This document shows positions 23,517 through 36,391 of a stretch of DNA of 64,000 nt, one piece after another; position 1 is the stretch's first letter, and each line of letters opens with the position of its first letter. The notes beneath the pieces were generated by a model. That model did no database searches. It worked only from the letters and a program-made list of their open reading frames with translations, and was not told the DNA's origin. Both the position numbers and the translations under genes were made by a program. The stretch is from Gnetum montanum (lineage: Eukaryota > Streptophyta > Gnetopsida > Gnetales > Gnetaceae), in the NCBI GenBank assembly GCA_015680685.1, contig MNCI01009417.1, forward strand, positions 7,356-71,355, in the 5' to 3' direction.

Positions 23517-24406
23517 CTGCAATGATATGTTAAACAAAAGATTAAAATCATGATTAACAATGGGTTAGCAAGGACAAAATAAGGCTCAAAACATAATCAT
23601 TTACCATTAACAAATAGATCAGGCATACTTGGCATTGGATCAACCACTGGAGGAAACACAGGACCATTACAAGACCAATCTTTATGTAGCCACCCACTGC
23701 TTCACACAGTTCAAAGGCCCTAGAATACTGTTTGTGATAATGGACAAGCGCACCCTTGGTCTAGGCTAACATGGCACCACGAAGAGTGGGGCCCACCAGA
23801 AAAGCCTCCAAGGCTGTACGTGTCAAGTCAAGTCCATCATCATTCCTACGTGTTCCATCTTCATCAAACCAGGGCCTGTGAAGAAACGATGATCAAACAT
23901 CAACAACAGTATAACACCAAAATAAGCAAAATAAGAGACAAATTGAAAGAGCTTACCTATCTACTCGGTACACTGTTCCAGGCACATTTTGGAACAATGT
24001 ATGTACATGGAAAGCTAGAAAGAGGGTACTACTGCTGTTGTAGTGGTTGCAGGATTGTAACTCCCACACACGAGTCAAACGGTGCCTAGATCGAGGACCT
24101 TCCGTGAGACCATCACCAACTTTAAATAGCCCCTCATCCACATCAACAACAAATGCCAATATACCATTGGATGAACCAGGCAGTAGAGTCTCAAAAACAC
24201 TACAAGCCACTTCTTCACTCAGATGAGACCAAATCATAACACTAAAGCCCTGCAAGATAAAGGATAGGAACTCACTAGCATTCGGGCAAAACCATAATGC
24301 TTGTGACCCAATCTCCATGTCATGTCGAGGTGCATCAGGTTCCATAGCACCAAACCAAGTGAGTACACCTATAAGCTCCACCACCAATAGAAAAGGTTTA
24401 AGGCCC

Positions 24407-27371
24407 CTGCACACAACCAAAAAGTAAGATAAGCGTACATAGAACATAAAACCCAAAACACATAAAACCTTCGTCCTGGAGTTAAGATGATAAATTGGCA
24501 CCAAACCCAATCCACCACTTAAACAAATTTTCAGTGTTCACACATTGGAAACTTTGACAGATTTTCAGTATTCACACGAACACTTAGACAAATTAGTTTA
24601 CCATTGGAATCTAAACAAATTAGTACTAGGAGCACCCACAAATATTTTATAAAAGGCATTGGGGAGGGGCATGGTCCCCAAACTTACCTCACCTACAATG
24701 ATTGAAAACCTTTCAGATGCTAAAAAATCAACACTAGTCATGATGAAGGGGAAAGTAAAAAAAGAACACCGTGAGCTTGCATATGGCCATTAGCCATGTG
24801 CTGATGGGATTCATTGCTTTATCTATACAGTTTTATACACCACAATTGCACTGTATGATCCAAACATCTTTATGTACGCACCTCCTTATCATTTATGACG
24901 TCATAATGGTGTTTATAAAACACCTGATGTCCACCCTCCTTAAAGGTAACGACCAAGATGAGGGTAAAATGAGAAGGTTGAACTCGTTTAGCCACACCTT
25001 TATGTCTGCCCTCCTTAAAACACCTTTATGTACACACCTCCGTGTGTAAAAACACGTCTGTGGTATCTCTTAAGGAAACAGATTTTAAAATAATTGAACA
25101 AGCATCCATCCGTTATCATGTTCTTGACTCATGGAAAAATCTGTACTAATTGTTTTGGACCCACGTACCTCATCCAATTTTTTGTTTTTCTTTCTTTTTG
25201 CTCTGTTATATTTCTGACAACTAAACTTAGCAAGTTGTGTTGAAAGTATTGTATTCTAAACTTACACTAGCGCGAGTAGGAGTTTCATATGCATATATGA
25301 AAACTCTTCTGGCTAGTAGCACGAGGTTCTTACTCACTTAAGAGCAATTCACTCACCCGGAGGGGTAGCGCACAGAAACTGAAGATAGAGAATTGCTTCA
25401 AGCTTCAAACTTGCTTTGAATTCCAACTTGTGAAGCCATGCATTGGCCGCTAGAACGAGTACATAATCTGTGGTTTACCGCGATGGACCAAATAATTCGT
25501 GGTCATTGAAATTTTGCAGGTAACTTCAAAATTTTTTTCACAAAGTGACAAAGTTGGGTTTTGGGCGGAACTCCTGTTGGATCGTAATAAATTAGATTAA
25601 TTTCTTCCTGTGGAACAGGGCTGTTACGTTGTTCCATACTAGAGGCCCTCGTAATAGGGGGATGACTTCCTGTTAATTACTTTGACACTCCCACAGGCAA
25701 GCGAATCCATGCCAATGCAATGTCTTTTTCGCACGCCCCATCCAAAACCTGATTTCTGTATGACCCATAACTGCCCCTTCGGCCTTCGGTTACCATAGTG
25801 TTTTTTGTGTTTGTTTGTGTCGGGTGGCTCACCGCTGAGCTTTGAAGATGCATGATCTAGCAATACTAGTTTTAATGGAGACCATATGCCATCTGAATCG
25901 CCACCAATCATGATGGTGTGGGATTGGTCACCCTCCACGTGTGTAACTAATTAGTATGAATAAGAAAAGCCCGTATAGAAGGTTATCCTGGCCCCCGTCT
26001 AGTGGGCGCCTTTATCCGGGAGACTTTTGCATGCAACGGGCTATGTCACCCACCCATTGTTGATGCGTCGATTCCAAAATCGATGCAAAGTTGGGTCCCG
26101 TAGGTTTATTAACAGTACCTTTTTTTTAGGTCTGCCAATTTCGTGGCTTATGTTATGTCTGCCAATTTCATGGCTAGCGCTGATAATAATAAAATCCCAC
26201 TATTTCCTCCCCAGTCGAATAACAAAATAGAACTGTTGTTTCCGGATCGATGAGACACGAGCTGATACAGATGTATCAAGAATCGTGCCTGTGATCAAAA
26301 CCTGGGCTATACAGTAAGCATTTATCCTATCATTTTGAAAGTTAATAGTCTATGCTTAACGGGAAATAAGAGTGATGCTATTATATATGTTATTTCTATT
26401 TGGCATTGAAAAGGCCAATGCAGGGCTTCGAGAATGCAGGGCTTCTCGATAAGATTGCATCACTTTACAGGGTTGTTTATTTATTTGTACTCCCTGGTTT
26501 TCTGTGATCCGTCTCATGCCGATGCCGTGAATCTTGATTGCTTGCTTGCCACTTAACAACGAAATGAAATTTTTAGTATGATTCAGAAAATTTAGGTAGT
26601 GACCTTTGTGCGCACAAATTCAGTGGCGATTCCCATGGCCACGGCCACCATGCCTAGAGCCCAGATCAAGCAAATGCTGCGGAAATCCACAAAATCCATG
26701 CTTGACCTCCTCCCGTTGCCGCCCTAAAAAAAATATTATTCGTGTTCCAGCTTGCCAAAGTTACTCCCGTCGCCAAAAGTGGGTTACTCACGCTGCAATG
26801 GCGGCTAACTCATGGTGCCAAGCGAAAGGCTTTACTCACGCTGAGTAAGGCTCACCAGGAGTAAAGCTTGTGGTTACTCATGCTGTAACAAGGACAGTTG
26901 CGCACGCTACCCTTGTCCAATTCACTCACGCTGCAGCAGGAACCAATCACTCACGCCCTGGTTTGGAGGCCAGTAACTCACACCGTAGTCTAAAAGGCCC
27001 TAAAACATACCATATTTAAAACAGCCCTAAATCTAACGCAGGAACCAAAAATCAGCAGAAATCAACAAAAATTAGCTTTCCTTAGGATGCTCACGACCAG
27101 GCAAAACACAGACAAAAAAAATAGGCATTCAAACCCTTATGTACAAGCCCTGGAACTGCAACTAACACTGGAAATGCAAACCCTGCAATTCAGGACAGGA
27201 AAAAAAAAATTGCAGAAAATCGGGCCTTCCCCAAAACTACAAACAAAAAATAATAATAAAATAAAATACACCTAAACAGTCCAAAACAGATCATTACGCA
27301 CATGCCGCACACATGGGAACAACAACAAAAATAGTAAGAAAAAGCTAATGAAATACAAAATAGGAGCGTAC
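24407..27371. other. Large intron 1 of element E antisense gene, with unassigned insert
   Basis: The corresponding intron in D is about 550 bp, so most of this stretch is extra. It contains short tandem-like CACCTTTATGTACACACCTCC units (24860-25050), an inverted repeat GAGTTTCATATGCATATATG and following bases near 25279-25305, a duplicated TGTCTGCCAATTTCNTGGCT-type segment (26120-26175), and many ACTCACGCTG words (26770-26990). Between about 25060 and 26600 the sequence resembles nothing else in the window. An open frame at 25639-25938 (-) is not recognisable. No target duplication was found, so the nature of the insert is unknown. Confidence 0.45.
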
Positions 27372-27514
27372 CTGTGCATGGACCCTCTCCATGAAGAAAT
27401 CCTGGAAGAGATACTGGGCTGAGGAAGGCATTGAAGCATCTCCCTGCTTTCCTCCATGAACGTTAGCGTCGCCTCCTTCTTTTCTTTTCCCTTGTTTTGT
27501 TTGCCTTTACCCAT

Positions 27515-28064
27515 TTTGCCCCCTACGCTGTAGCTGCAAATCTGGCTCCAAATGATGTTGATCTGGGGGCAATAGTTACTCAGGCTCCCCTAGGACGCTG
27601 TACGCTACCGTACACACCCTGCTATCTGCTATCCACCTTGGTTACGTTGCCACTGTTACTTGATATACGCTGTAAAATCATGAAATGACTTATTTTTACG
27701 GGTCATGAAATGACTTTTATTTTTATCGGTCAAACCTTTATTTTATTATATTTTACCAGTACTCTTATTTTTACCATTTTTACTACGTTGTTTTGACACT
27801 AATCTTAAAAGTACAAACTTTAGAATAAAAAACATAAAATAATATAAAACTTACAAACTAAAATAAAGTATTTATTCTTAATTACGTTGACCCCTTTGGG
27901 TAACACCAAATTGTAAAACCTTCTAAAAATAAAGTAAAATACATAAAGTTATTCTTTGTTATTTTGATTACATTGACCCTTTTTCTTTTATTAATGCCCA
28001 AACCTTAAACTTTAAAAATAAAAATATAAAAATATATATATATATTTTAAATTCTTATACATAC
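27515..28064. other. Upstream region of element E antisense gene
   Basis: This stretch lies between antisense exon 1 and the motif array before pol. It is GC-moderate near 27520-27680, with CTACGCTGTA words, then strongly AT-rich. A weak TATA-like GCGTATATCAAG on the minus strand near 27660-27675 stands where C and D have TATAAATA. No other feature is seen. Confidence 0.4.
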
Positions 28065-28225
28065 ACATGGCCCGGTATGGCCTTAAACTACCATGCACAT
28101 GGCCCGATACGACCTTAAACTACCACACATGGCCCAGTATAGCCTTAAACTGTCATCCATGGCCCGATATGGCCTTAAACTACCATTACATCTAGGCATG
28201 ACGGTAAACTACCCTTGACATACCA
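28065..28225 (+). repeat. Iterated GGCCTTAAACTACCA motif before pol (element E)
   Basis: Five units of the type CATGGCCCGATATGGCCTTAAACTACCA, about 30 bp apart, stand just upstream of the pol splice-acceptor region. Confidence 0.85.
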
Positions 28226-28296
28226 TTAGTTACATTTTAAACGTAGAATCAATTTCTTAAGACAAAGGAAAACTCACCCTTGCTGACATAGCTCCC

Positions 28297-28310
28297 TATT
28301 TCATTGGCAG
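28297..28310 (+). promoter_or_regulatory. Candidate sense 3' splice site before pol (element E)
   Basis: TTTCATTGGCAG|G ends at 28310, 10 bases before the pol ATG. D (43430) and C (54897) have the same arrangement: pyrimidine tract, AG, G, then ATG within 11-21 bases. Confidence 0.5.
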
Positions 28311-28320
28311 GAGCAAACAC

Positions 28321-31300
28321 ATGGATAGCAAGCAACTCTTCATGTCGTTGTCTATCAATGGACCACATGGAGCAATTAAACGAGAAATCAATCTAGAGTC
28401 CATCGATTTAGACTCTCCAACATACGGTAATTTGGTGGCATCAACCCAAGAAACATTAGATTGCTTTAAAGGAATGACAAAATCTCTAAACCTTGAAGCC
28501 AATAACATCATCGAAGACCCCCTAGCTGAAACCCCCATAACCACGTCAGATGGTGAGGTTAAAATTTTAAAACTAAGTGCTCTGTTAAATCCACAACTCA
28601 TCAGTGACATAGCTCAAGTGCTAAAAGACAACATGAAAGCATTCGCTTGGTCTTACACTGACATGCCTAGGCTCGACCCTCAAATAGTCTAGCATAACAT
28701 TATACTTGATCCAAAACTAAGACCAGTGAAAAAAAAAGCACGCATGATCAAGCCTGAAGTAGCATTGGTAGTTCGCAATGAGATCACAAAGCTTTATCAA
28801 GCTAGCTTCATTCGAGCTGTAGACTACGTTGACTAGGTATCCAACATGGTTATAGTCCCAAAGAAAAACAGGAGCATTCTTCTATGTATTGACTTCTGTG
28901 ACCTCAACGTTGCAACCATAAAGGATGACTTCCCACTACCTAGCATCGATCAACTTGTTGATTCAATTGCTGGGCATGCATTGTTATCCTTTATGGATGG
29001 CTTTTCAAGATACAACCAGATTAGGATTAACCCTGAACATCAACTCAGGACAACCTTTATGACACCATGGGGTACATTTTGTTATACGATGATGCCATTC
29101 AATCTCAAAAATGCCAGGGCTACGTATCAATGAGCGATGACATTCATCTTTAGTGATTACATGTTGAACTCACTTAATGACTATGTAGATGACATTGCAG
29201 TCAAATCAAAAACAACTAAGAAACATGTACAAGATCTAGACTTAGTACTAAAACGTTGTCTAAAATACGAGCTTAGAATCAACCTGAAGAAATGTGTGTT
29301 TGGGGTTAAGAAAGGAAAAATTCTTGGATTCTTCATATCTGAGACAGGTATACGAGTAGATCTAGATAATAACAAATCTGAAACCACCTAGCAACCTTAC
29401 TGAACTTCATGGTCTACAAGGTAGATTACAGTTTATCAGACGTTTCATTGAAAGACTTACGGACAAGTTGACGCCTATGCAGCACTTATTGTGCAAGAAT
29501 GTCCATTTTTAATGGACTCCACAATGCCAAGAAGCCTTTGACAACATCAAAACGGTACTACCTCAACCACCGATAGTTCATCCACCATAGAATAATAGAC
29601 CATTTTACATCTACCTTGCAACATCTGATTCATCCATCGCATCTATGCTTTGTCAGAAACACGAGGATGGAATTGAAATCCTTGTTTACTACTTAAGCCA
29701 TGCATTAGTAGCCCACGAACAACGTTACAACAACGTGGAGAGGTCATGCCTTGCCCTTATCTTTTCTTTAAAGAAGTGACGACATTATCTCTTCCGTAAT
29801 CAAGTTAATATCATCTGTAAAGACAATGTGCTTAGAGCTATCACAAACAACATATACGAATCAAGAAAGATAGGTAGATGGAAAGCGATAATTGCTGAGT
29901 TTGACCTGCACTACATAGCTCAATCATTAGTTAAAGGTCAAGCTATAGTCAATCAAATGACTGCATCACCGACACAAGACCAAGCAATGATCAACCCAAA
30001 GTTTCTCGATGAGAATGTAAACGCAATAGACATAGTACCTGATAACTACGACACCATCTTAAACTTTGATGGAGCATCGACCTCCCTAGGAGGAAGTGCT
30101 ACGGCTATCATCACATATCCCTCTGGGGAGATCTGACCCTTTTCTTATCGTTTAAACTTTCCTTGCACTAACAACGTGGCAGAGTATGAAGGTCTTCTTA
30201 GAGGTCTCATGGCAGCACTAACTTCAAAAACCACATGGCTCGTAGTTAGAGGCAACTCACAGTTAGTCATCAATCAGGTCACAGATGTATATGCATGTAA
30301 TGCTTTACATTTACAACCATATTGTGACTTGAAAAAACACCTGTTGAAATAATTCACAAACATAAACGTGCAACATATTTCTAGAAATGACAATACCATC
30401 ATAGATGCACTTACAACACTAGCCATAAACATTTCACTTGACATGTTTCATGTGTTGCCCAGTTCCATAATGAGTTGTGCCAAGCCCATAACTGACACTC
30501 CCGATGAACTACCCATAGCATTTGTTAGCACGACACACACCGTGGAATGGTATGATGACATAAAGGAGTACCTTTTACATGGTGAACCACCTCAACATCT
30601 AATGAATGCTTAGAAGGACGCAGTACAGAAATGCACTTGGCAGTATGCCATAGTAGGGGACACACTATGTCGCAGATCCTATGAAGGAATTTTTTAGTGT
30701 GCATTAGTAGCATCGATGGCCAAACCATCGTGGAGCAAGTTCACGAAGGACATTGCGGAGGGCACATAGCACCCAGGGCAATGGCAACCAAAATTAGACA
30801 TTTAGGCTACTATTGGCTGCACATGGAGTACGACTGTTTCTCCAAAGTCAAAATGTGCAGCATCTATCAAAAACATGGTAATCTTATACATGTGCCACTT
30901 AACGAGTTGCATATAGCTCAAATCACATGGCCTTTCCAGAAATGGGGGTTAGACATCATAGGACCAATAACTCCTCCATCTTTTGCAGGACATAGCTTCA
31001 TTATAACTACAACCAAATATTTCACAAAATGGGTAGAAGTTATTCCTCTTAGGAAGACCACATCAAAATAAGTATGCAACTTCATCCTTGAAAACATTGT
31101 GACTTGTTTTGGCATTCCAATGACCATAATCACTGATAAGGAGCCACAATTCAGCAATGTCGAAACCAAAACCTTTTGTGAGAGCCTAGGCATCAAACAT
31201 TTGTTTTCATCACCATACTATCCTCAGAGCAACGGTCAAGCAGAATCCATGAATAAAACAGTCATCATGGTGCTCAAGAAAATGCTTAATCAAAGCAAAA

Positions 31301-31785
31301 GAAGATGGCATGAACAGCTAGTTTACACGCTATGGGCATATCGAACAACGTACAAAACATCCATAGGTAAAACACTGTATAGTCTTGTTTATGGTTCATA
31401 AGTTGTTTTACCTTTGGAGTTGTAGGTACCTTCGCTACGGATCACACTCTCTGGACTCCTCGATGAAAGTCAAAACAATGACTCGCGCATTGTTGAACTT
31501 GACTTGGTGGAGGAAAAATGAACACACATGCTGGATCAAATCGAGTGGTACCAAAGGCAACAACAACAACGACATCAACATGACATTCACAAGTGCCCAA
31601 TCAAGGAAGGTGACCTTGTCCTTAAGACGGTCCGTGAACACTCGGACAAATTCTCGACCAACTAGGAAGGGCCTTACTTGGTCACCAAAGCGTACGAAAA
31701 TGGAGCATTCAAACTAGCTGATATGGATGGTAATGAGCTTCCTCATCCAACAAATCACATGTACCTCAAGCCATTTTACGTTTAA
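28321..31785 (+). pseudogene. Element E pol: reverse transcriptase, RNase H, integrase
   Basis: This gene copies element RNA and integrates it. The start is the ATG at 28321 (MDSKQLFMSL), followed by the pre-RT region ending FAWSYTDMPRLDP. RT motifs: LCIDFCDLNVATIKDDFPLP, SFMDGFSRYNQI, and the palm YVDDIAVKSK (Asp codons at 29188-29193). A frameshift lies near 29370. RNase H at 30050-30420 shows LNFDGAS, NNVAEYEGLL and RGNSQLV (catalytic Asp now Asn). The integrase zinc finger at 30730-30890 has lost one Cys (CSIY). The core keeps WGLDIIGPI, ITDKEPQF and GQAESMNK, so the D-D-E triad remains. It ends NHMYLKPFYV at 31785. Stops are mostly TAG and TGA. The second RNase H-like module fits the Tat lineage. 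Confidence 0.92.
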
Positions 31786-32115
31786 ACAAAGCCCAAGGTA
31801 TGCATTCATCCTGGCATCATGATGGTAAACTAATACCAAAAATTCGTCCTGGCATCATGAAGGTAAATTGATATCACAAATTCATCCTGGAATCATGATG
31901 GTAAACTGATACCACAGATTGTCCAAAATGATAATAAACTACCACACTCTCATCTGACAGAGTCCACTAAGACTATAAACTAGCTCGCCTCTCCATAGTC
32001 TGCTATGACTATAAACTAGCATTGCACTGTCTGCTACGACGCTAAATTGGCAACGTCCAGTGGGTTATGACGTAAAACTAATCCACAATAGTCCGTCGAG
32101 ACTATAAACTGGCAA
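31786..32115 (+). repeat. Iterated GTAAACTGATACC motif after integrase (element E)
   Basis: About nine spaced units first read CATCCTGGCATCATGATGGTAAACTGATA and then CTGCTATGACTATAAACTAGCA. They start a few bases after the pol stop. The same position is occupied by arrays in B, C and D. Confidence 0.8.
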
Positions 32116-33263
32116 CTTCTTCACTAGCCTACTAATCTGTTGCTGAAATGAAATGCCATGTCTTCACCAACCTGCTGCATGAATTCATCACATAGACTCT
32201 GACAACATTGCTGCTTCTCAATTTTGTTTTCCTATGGTTGCACCTGGTGTCTCCATCCCATCGGTTGCATCCATGTTCAAAGTGTTAAGCTAACTCATTC
32301 AATCATGGTTTTCTTGTCTTCTTGGAGTTGTGTTTGCAGGATGACACCCAGAGGTGTTTGTACATGGATGCACTTCATCACGGCAACGAGGTACCATATT
32401 TTTCCTGATGCATGTAACAAGGTTAATCAAACCGTTCACAAGTACATTCCTAGTTTCCTAAATGTCCATCATTCCCTAGCATGTTCTCTCTACTCTATTC
32501 AGTTACATTTCTCAGATACATCCTAGTCACCCTAGAACTCTAAACACATGGTTGCACACTATAACTCTCAAAGCAGTTGCAACACACAGCACAACACATG
32601 AAACAGATACAAGCACACGAGCACGAGTATAACATTGAAAGAGAGCTCTGTTAAAAAAATAACAAAACAAAAAAAATAATATAAAAAATCAAAGAGAAAA
32701 AGCCATCACAAGACCCTTGGCACTTCCCATACAAGCCTTATGTGGGAAGGTACTTTTCTTGGAAGAAAACACTCGTGTCTCAAACAATCATGTTGCATCC
32801 CACCACATGGCTTTGGCTATTGGACAACATGTTCTCTTTGACACTCAACAAAGGTCCTGTTTCTCCAAAGAACGCACCACCTCATCGCGTGGCTTTGGTT
32901 GTGACAACGAACTCTCTTAAACAGGATACCAGAGTCTCGTTCTTCCAAAGGACGTACATCTCATGCCTTGGTCCCAAGTCCACTAGATACTAGCTATTGA
33001 CAAGGACCAACATGATGTGTTTGCACAAGAACATTCCCCTTCCCACAGTTAAAAAAAATCATCCCTTCATCAATCCCTGATCCCACAATAACAAACCTTC
33101 TTCCTATACATCTCAAAACCTCATTTCCCCATCCCAGGTATTTCTGAACACGGTGCGATGACATCTAGCCAAGTGCTAAAGAATAATGCTGGATGCTAAG
33201 TTGCTTGTAATTTTTTGTACTTCTTTGTTGACACCTCTCAGGTAGATTCCTCCAGGCGTCAAT
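32116..33263 (+). other. Non-coding tail of element E
   Basis: This stretch lies between the motif array and the polypurine tract and is homologous in position to 47131-48513 (D) and 58711-60099 (C). It contains TTGTGTTTGCAGGATGA, also seen in D (TTTGCAGGATGCG) and C (TCTGCAGGATGAA), which looks like a conserved splice acceptor or other signal. Open frames at 32224-32526 and 32717-32993 have no recognisable homology. Confidence 0.55.
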
Positions 33264-33276
33264 AAAGAGAGGCCAA
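33264..33276 (+). other. Polypurine tract of element E
   Basis: AAAGAGAGGCCAA directly before the 3' LTR. Confidence 0.85.
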
Positions 33277-34412
33277 TGAAACATCACAAAATTTTGGCCT
33301 AGCACTTTTAGACAAGAATCAAGCTAAGTCATGCTACTGCCCAACATGAGTACAGCATGACCAAACTTGAGAGCCTCCAAAACGACATGAAATGACATAC
33401 AATGGAGCAAGCAATGGAGCAAGCAAGGTTCTCTCGAGGTCCACAGGCGATTTCATCAACTTTCAACATCCAAAATCAAAATTTTCAGGCTCAAAATGCT
33501 TGGTTTTAGCTAAGTACACTTTGGTTACGTTTTCTTACACTATCAACGTAAGGTTCAACGTCACCAACTTTTGGAGCCCCGAAACTAAGGCCAAATAGCA
33601 AAAATCAAACATAGGGACCCCCCATGACCTTCACCAAGGTCCCTAGTAGGTCCTAGCCCCTAGAAAATAAAGATTTGGGCCTCAAATATGCCACTTTGAC
33701 TTGGTGACACTGGGGTTATTTTTCAGACGCTGCTCAGCGTAAGGCTCAGCGTCACCAAATTTTGGAGCCCTGAAACCGAGTCGAAACATGCCGAAATCGA
33801 GCACAGGGACCCTTCATGACCTTCACCAAGGTCCCTAGTAGCTCCCAACCTCTAGAAAATCAAGATTTGGGCCTTAAAACTTTGAAAAAATATGAATCTA
33901 ACACACATAAGAAATCTAGGCATCAATCTCATACGTTGGACTTGATACAGACTTGGATGCCATACACCTACAATCCAAAACCTGTATCTTCCTAGCATCT
34001 GTTCTCATCCATTGGGGCTAAACGTCCACCTTGCAACCACTCCACAACTGTGTTCTGACCAGTGGACATTCTAATTATTTATCAATACAAACAGTTTGCA
34101 TTATTTCCCAGATTCTTGCAGTTTACGTTATTTTTCTTTTTCACAATTTTCCTATTTTCATTGTTTAAACAGTTTACATTCGTTTCCATTTGTTTACGTT
34201 TAGTTCTACTTTTGTTTACGTATAACCTAGTGCATCGCAATTGCATGTGTTCAGGGAACTCCTCGTTTGATCCACGTGCAGACCATTCAAGGCACTCTGC
34301 CTCCGTTAATTTCCAACTTTTCCTCAAGTGAAGGCATAGTCTTTCTGTTTCATCTGCAAATTTCTTAATGTTTGTTCATTCCAACCTCTCATCGATGATT
34401 TTGGATGGTACA
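33277..34412 (+). mobile_element. Element E 3' LTR with 613-bp internal deletion
   Basis: It starts TGAAACATCACAAAATTTT and ends GGATGGTACA, matching the 5' LTR. It is 613 bp shorter: after GATTTGGGCCTTAAAA near 33880 it jumps to sequence equal to 14785 of the 5' LTR. The TATA region is missing, so this LTR should have no normal promoter. Confidence 0.95.
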
Positions 34413-34417
34413 CCTAT
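34413..34417. repeat. Right target-site duplication of element E (CCTAT)
   Basis: Exact copy of 13558-13562. Confidence 0.95.
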
Positions 34418-35965
34418 CAAGCCTCAGATCTTCTGAAGTAGCTACTGGCAGTAGGGCACATCCAACATAAGCAGATGTCAGAAGAGGGAGTCAGGAGACA
34501 TCAGCACTACTGCAAACTCCTTAGGAACCCCTCCTTGGCCTTGCCCAATGAGCCTCCAATTCCCAAGGGTTTCAAGTTGGATAGGTTTTGTGACTACCAC
34601 CAATAGTGTGGTCACAACATAGATTATTGTCTAGCATTGAAGGATGACATCCAAAGGATGATTGATCAGGGAAAACTGGTTTTGGACGAAAGTAACCCAG
34701 TACATCCTGAGAATCAATCTCTGCATGTCTACATTGATCCTCTCAATGCCAACAATGCCGGTTATGTCATCAATACCATCGGCATTGACAGTGATCCTAG
34801 GCCATCCCAACAACTGTTTGTGGTCTGCATGCCTCAACGTAGTGCACCAACACCATGAGCAGCTAATCAAAGCTTGCAACAACTGTTTGTCTTGAGAGTC
34901 CTCCCCGGACATTCGCTCCCGTGCCACCTATTGGTGAAACTGCACCATCTCGCCCGTTAATACCGTTAGCTCTGTTTTTCATTAGGGGGCCAACTCCTTC
35001 AATAGTCCCCACCCCACATAAGATAGTTGCATAGCCTTCTCGTCCTAAAAAATGAGATGTCGAAGGAAAATACCACCCTAGGTATTTCCAAGCCCACATC
35101 TTCACCCCCCGTATCTATGCCCTCATCACCAAAGACGAACATTGCTATGAACACACAGTCTGCACCACCCTATCAAAAAGGGTCTGAACCTAGATCCAAA
35201 ACTACCCCTCCTCAGGAAATTCATCTTCTGGGATGAATAGAAGAGGAGAAGGGCAGTAAATAGGGGGTGGTCAGGACCTAAGGGATGCCCTCACTCAGGT
35301 CAAGCAAGCTCTAAAATAAAAGAACACTACATTGAACTTGTACGACCTAATCATGACATCTATCCTACACCGTGAGGCTCTAATATGCATGTTTGTGACG
35401 ATTCTAGTCGATGAGGACATGCCAGTGGAAAAGGAAGCGATCCACTTGGTCATGCTTCCCTCTGCGCCTGCAGAGCCAGAGCCGTCCCAACTGAATTTTT
35501 GCAATGACTCCATTAGGGAAGACCCTGAAAGAGGTCAAGTGACTACAGTGCCCCTATTCATGATAATTTGGGTCAGCCAACATAAGATTCGGAGGGTACA
35601 CATCGATGATGGGGCTCCCACCAATGTCATCCCCTTTCCTATTGGGTTTGATCGACCAGATCAAGCCCACAACGACGTCATGCCTAAAGTCATTTAATGG
35701 GGCACGGGTCGTGATGAAGGGCATGGTCCACATAGACTTCGTGGCAGGGGACCAATTCCCCACAAATGCAATGTTCATCATGGTCGAAGAGATGCCTGGG
35801 ATTAACTTGATCTTGGGGAAATCATGGTTAGCACAACCTAGGGCTATCTCTTCATCCATTCATTAGGAGATCCCCCTACCATACGCAGGCAGGGAGGTGG
35901 TGATCCATGGTGACAAGATGACAACGCAAGTAATCAATAACGTAGACATGAAACATGGCTCAGAG

Positions 35966-35970
35966 GTTAT
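35966..35970. repeat. Left target-site duplication of solo LTR S1 (GTTAT)
   Basis: GTTAT is repeated at 37645-37649. Confidence 0.95.
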
Positions 35971-36391
35971 TGTACTGTCTGAAATCGTCGACCTAAGGCT
36001 GGAAGAAAATCGAATGTTGAAAGATCTCTAGAGAGACACAGATGACCCTGCCTTTGCATGAGGGCAAGCTGGAAAAATGAAGGCAGAGTGCCTTGGATTG
36101 TCTACACGTAGATCAACCAAGGACTTCCCTGAGCGTACGCTATTGCCTGTGCTGGGGTTACCATCACGACACGTAAAACAAATAACGTAATGTAACAAAA
36201 TGTAAATGTGCAATATAATGTATAAACGTAAATAGAATGTATGCAGAAACATGCAATGAAACAAAACAATGCAAATAATAAATCAGAACAGCACAATGGA
36301 TAGCAAATAATGAACAAGGTTGTATTAATCAACAAGATTGCTCGTTTTCTTTCTTCAAAATTGCCAACCTTGTTTATGTGAATTAATAGGG

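Larger units (their letters stand above)
20726..27514 (-). pseudogene. Element E antisense multi-exon gene (FCP1-like plus transposon-type domain)
   Basis: This gene lies opposite to gag and pol, between them. Proposed exons: 1, 27514-27372 (MGKGKQNKGKEKKEATLTFMEE, donor AG|GTACGC); 2, 24406-23957 (450 nt, acceptor TGTGCAG, donor ATAG|GTAAGC); 3, 23875-23605; 4, from 23516 to about 22470; further exons about 22386-20897; last 20818-20726. Exon 2 resembles plant FCP1/NIF-type HAD phosphatases: PFLLVVELIGVL aligns with the LLVLDLNGLL nucleophile motif, FILQGFSVMIWSHL with FCFERFDVGVWSSR, and STLFLAFHVHTLFQNVPGTVY with NTLLLDDSPYKALLNPPYTAIFP. Catalytic Asp residues are absent. Exon 4 (RGVKVVFHLTAEFFSDLFGVP) resembles plant transposon-protein domains. 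The last exon is acidic (GHDDDDGGPSGARPDDVDE). Stops occur in exons 3 and 4 (for example near 23780 and 23430). Intron 1 is about 3 kb. Domain names and exon borders are inferred. Confidence 0.65.
34413..35970 (+). pseudogene. Element D gag-pro, second part
   Basis: Continuation of D's polyprotein after element E. It carries NPSLALPNEPPIPKGFKLDRF, then the zinc-knuckle-like CDYHQ(stop)CGHNIDYC and LKDDIQRMIDQGKL near 34550-34680, both aligned to E. A Pro-rich linker and the protease follow. The protease active site keeps Asp-Asp-Gly (IDDGAPTNVIPF, codons 35605-35613). A frameshift lies just after it, then DQIKPTTTSCLKSFNGA and LILGKSWLAQPRAISSSIH. The frame is interrupted at 35970 by solo LTR S1 in HGSEVI and resumes at 37650. 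Confidence 0.88.

Noticed and set aside
25639-25938. 99-codon minus-strand frame as a gene
   Set aside because: No recognisable motif, no counterpart in D or C, and it lies within a large intron of decayed DNA.
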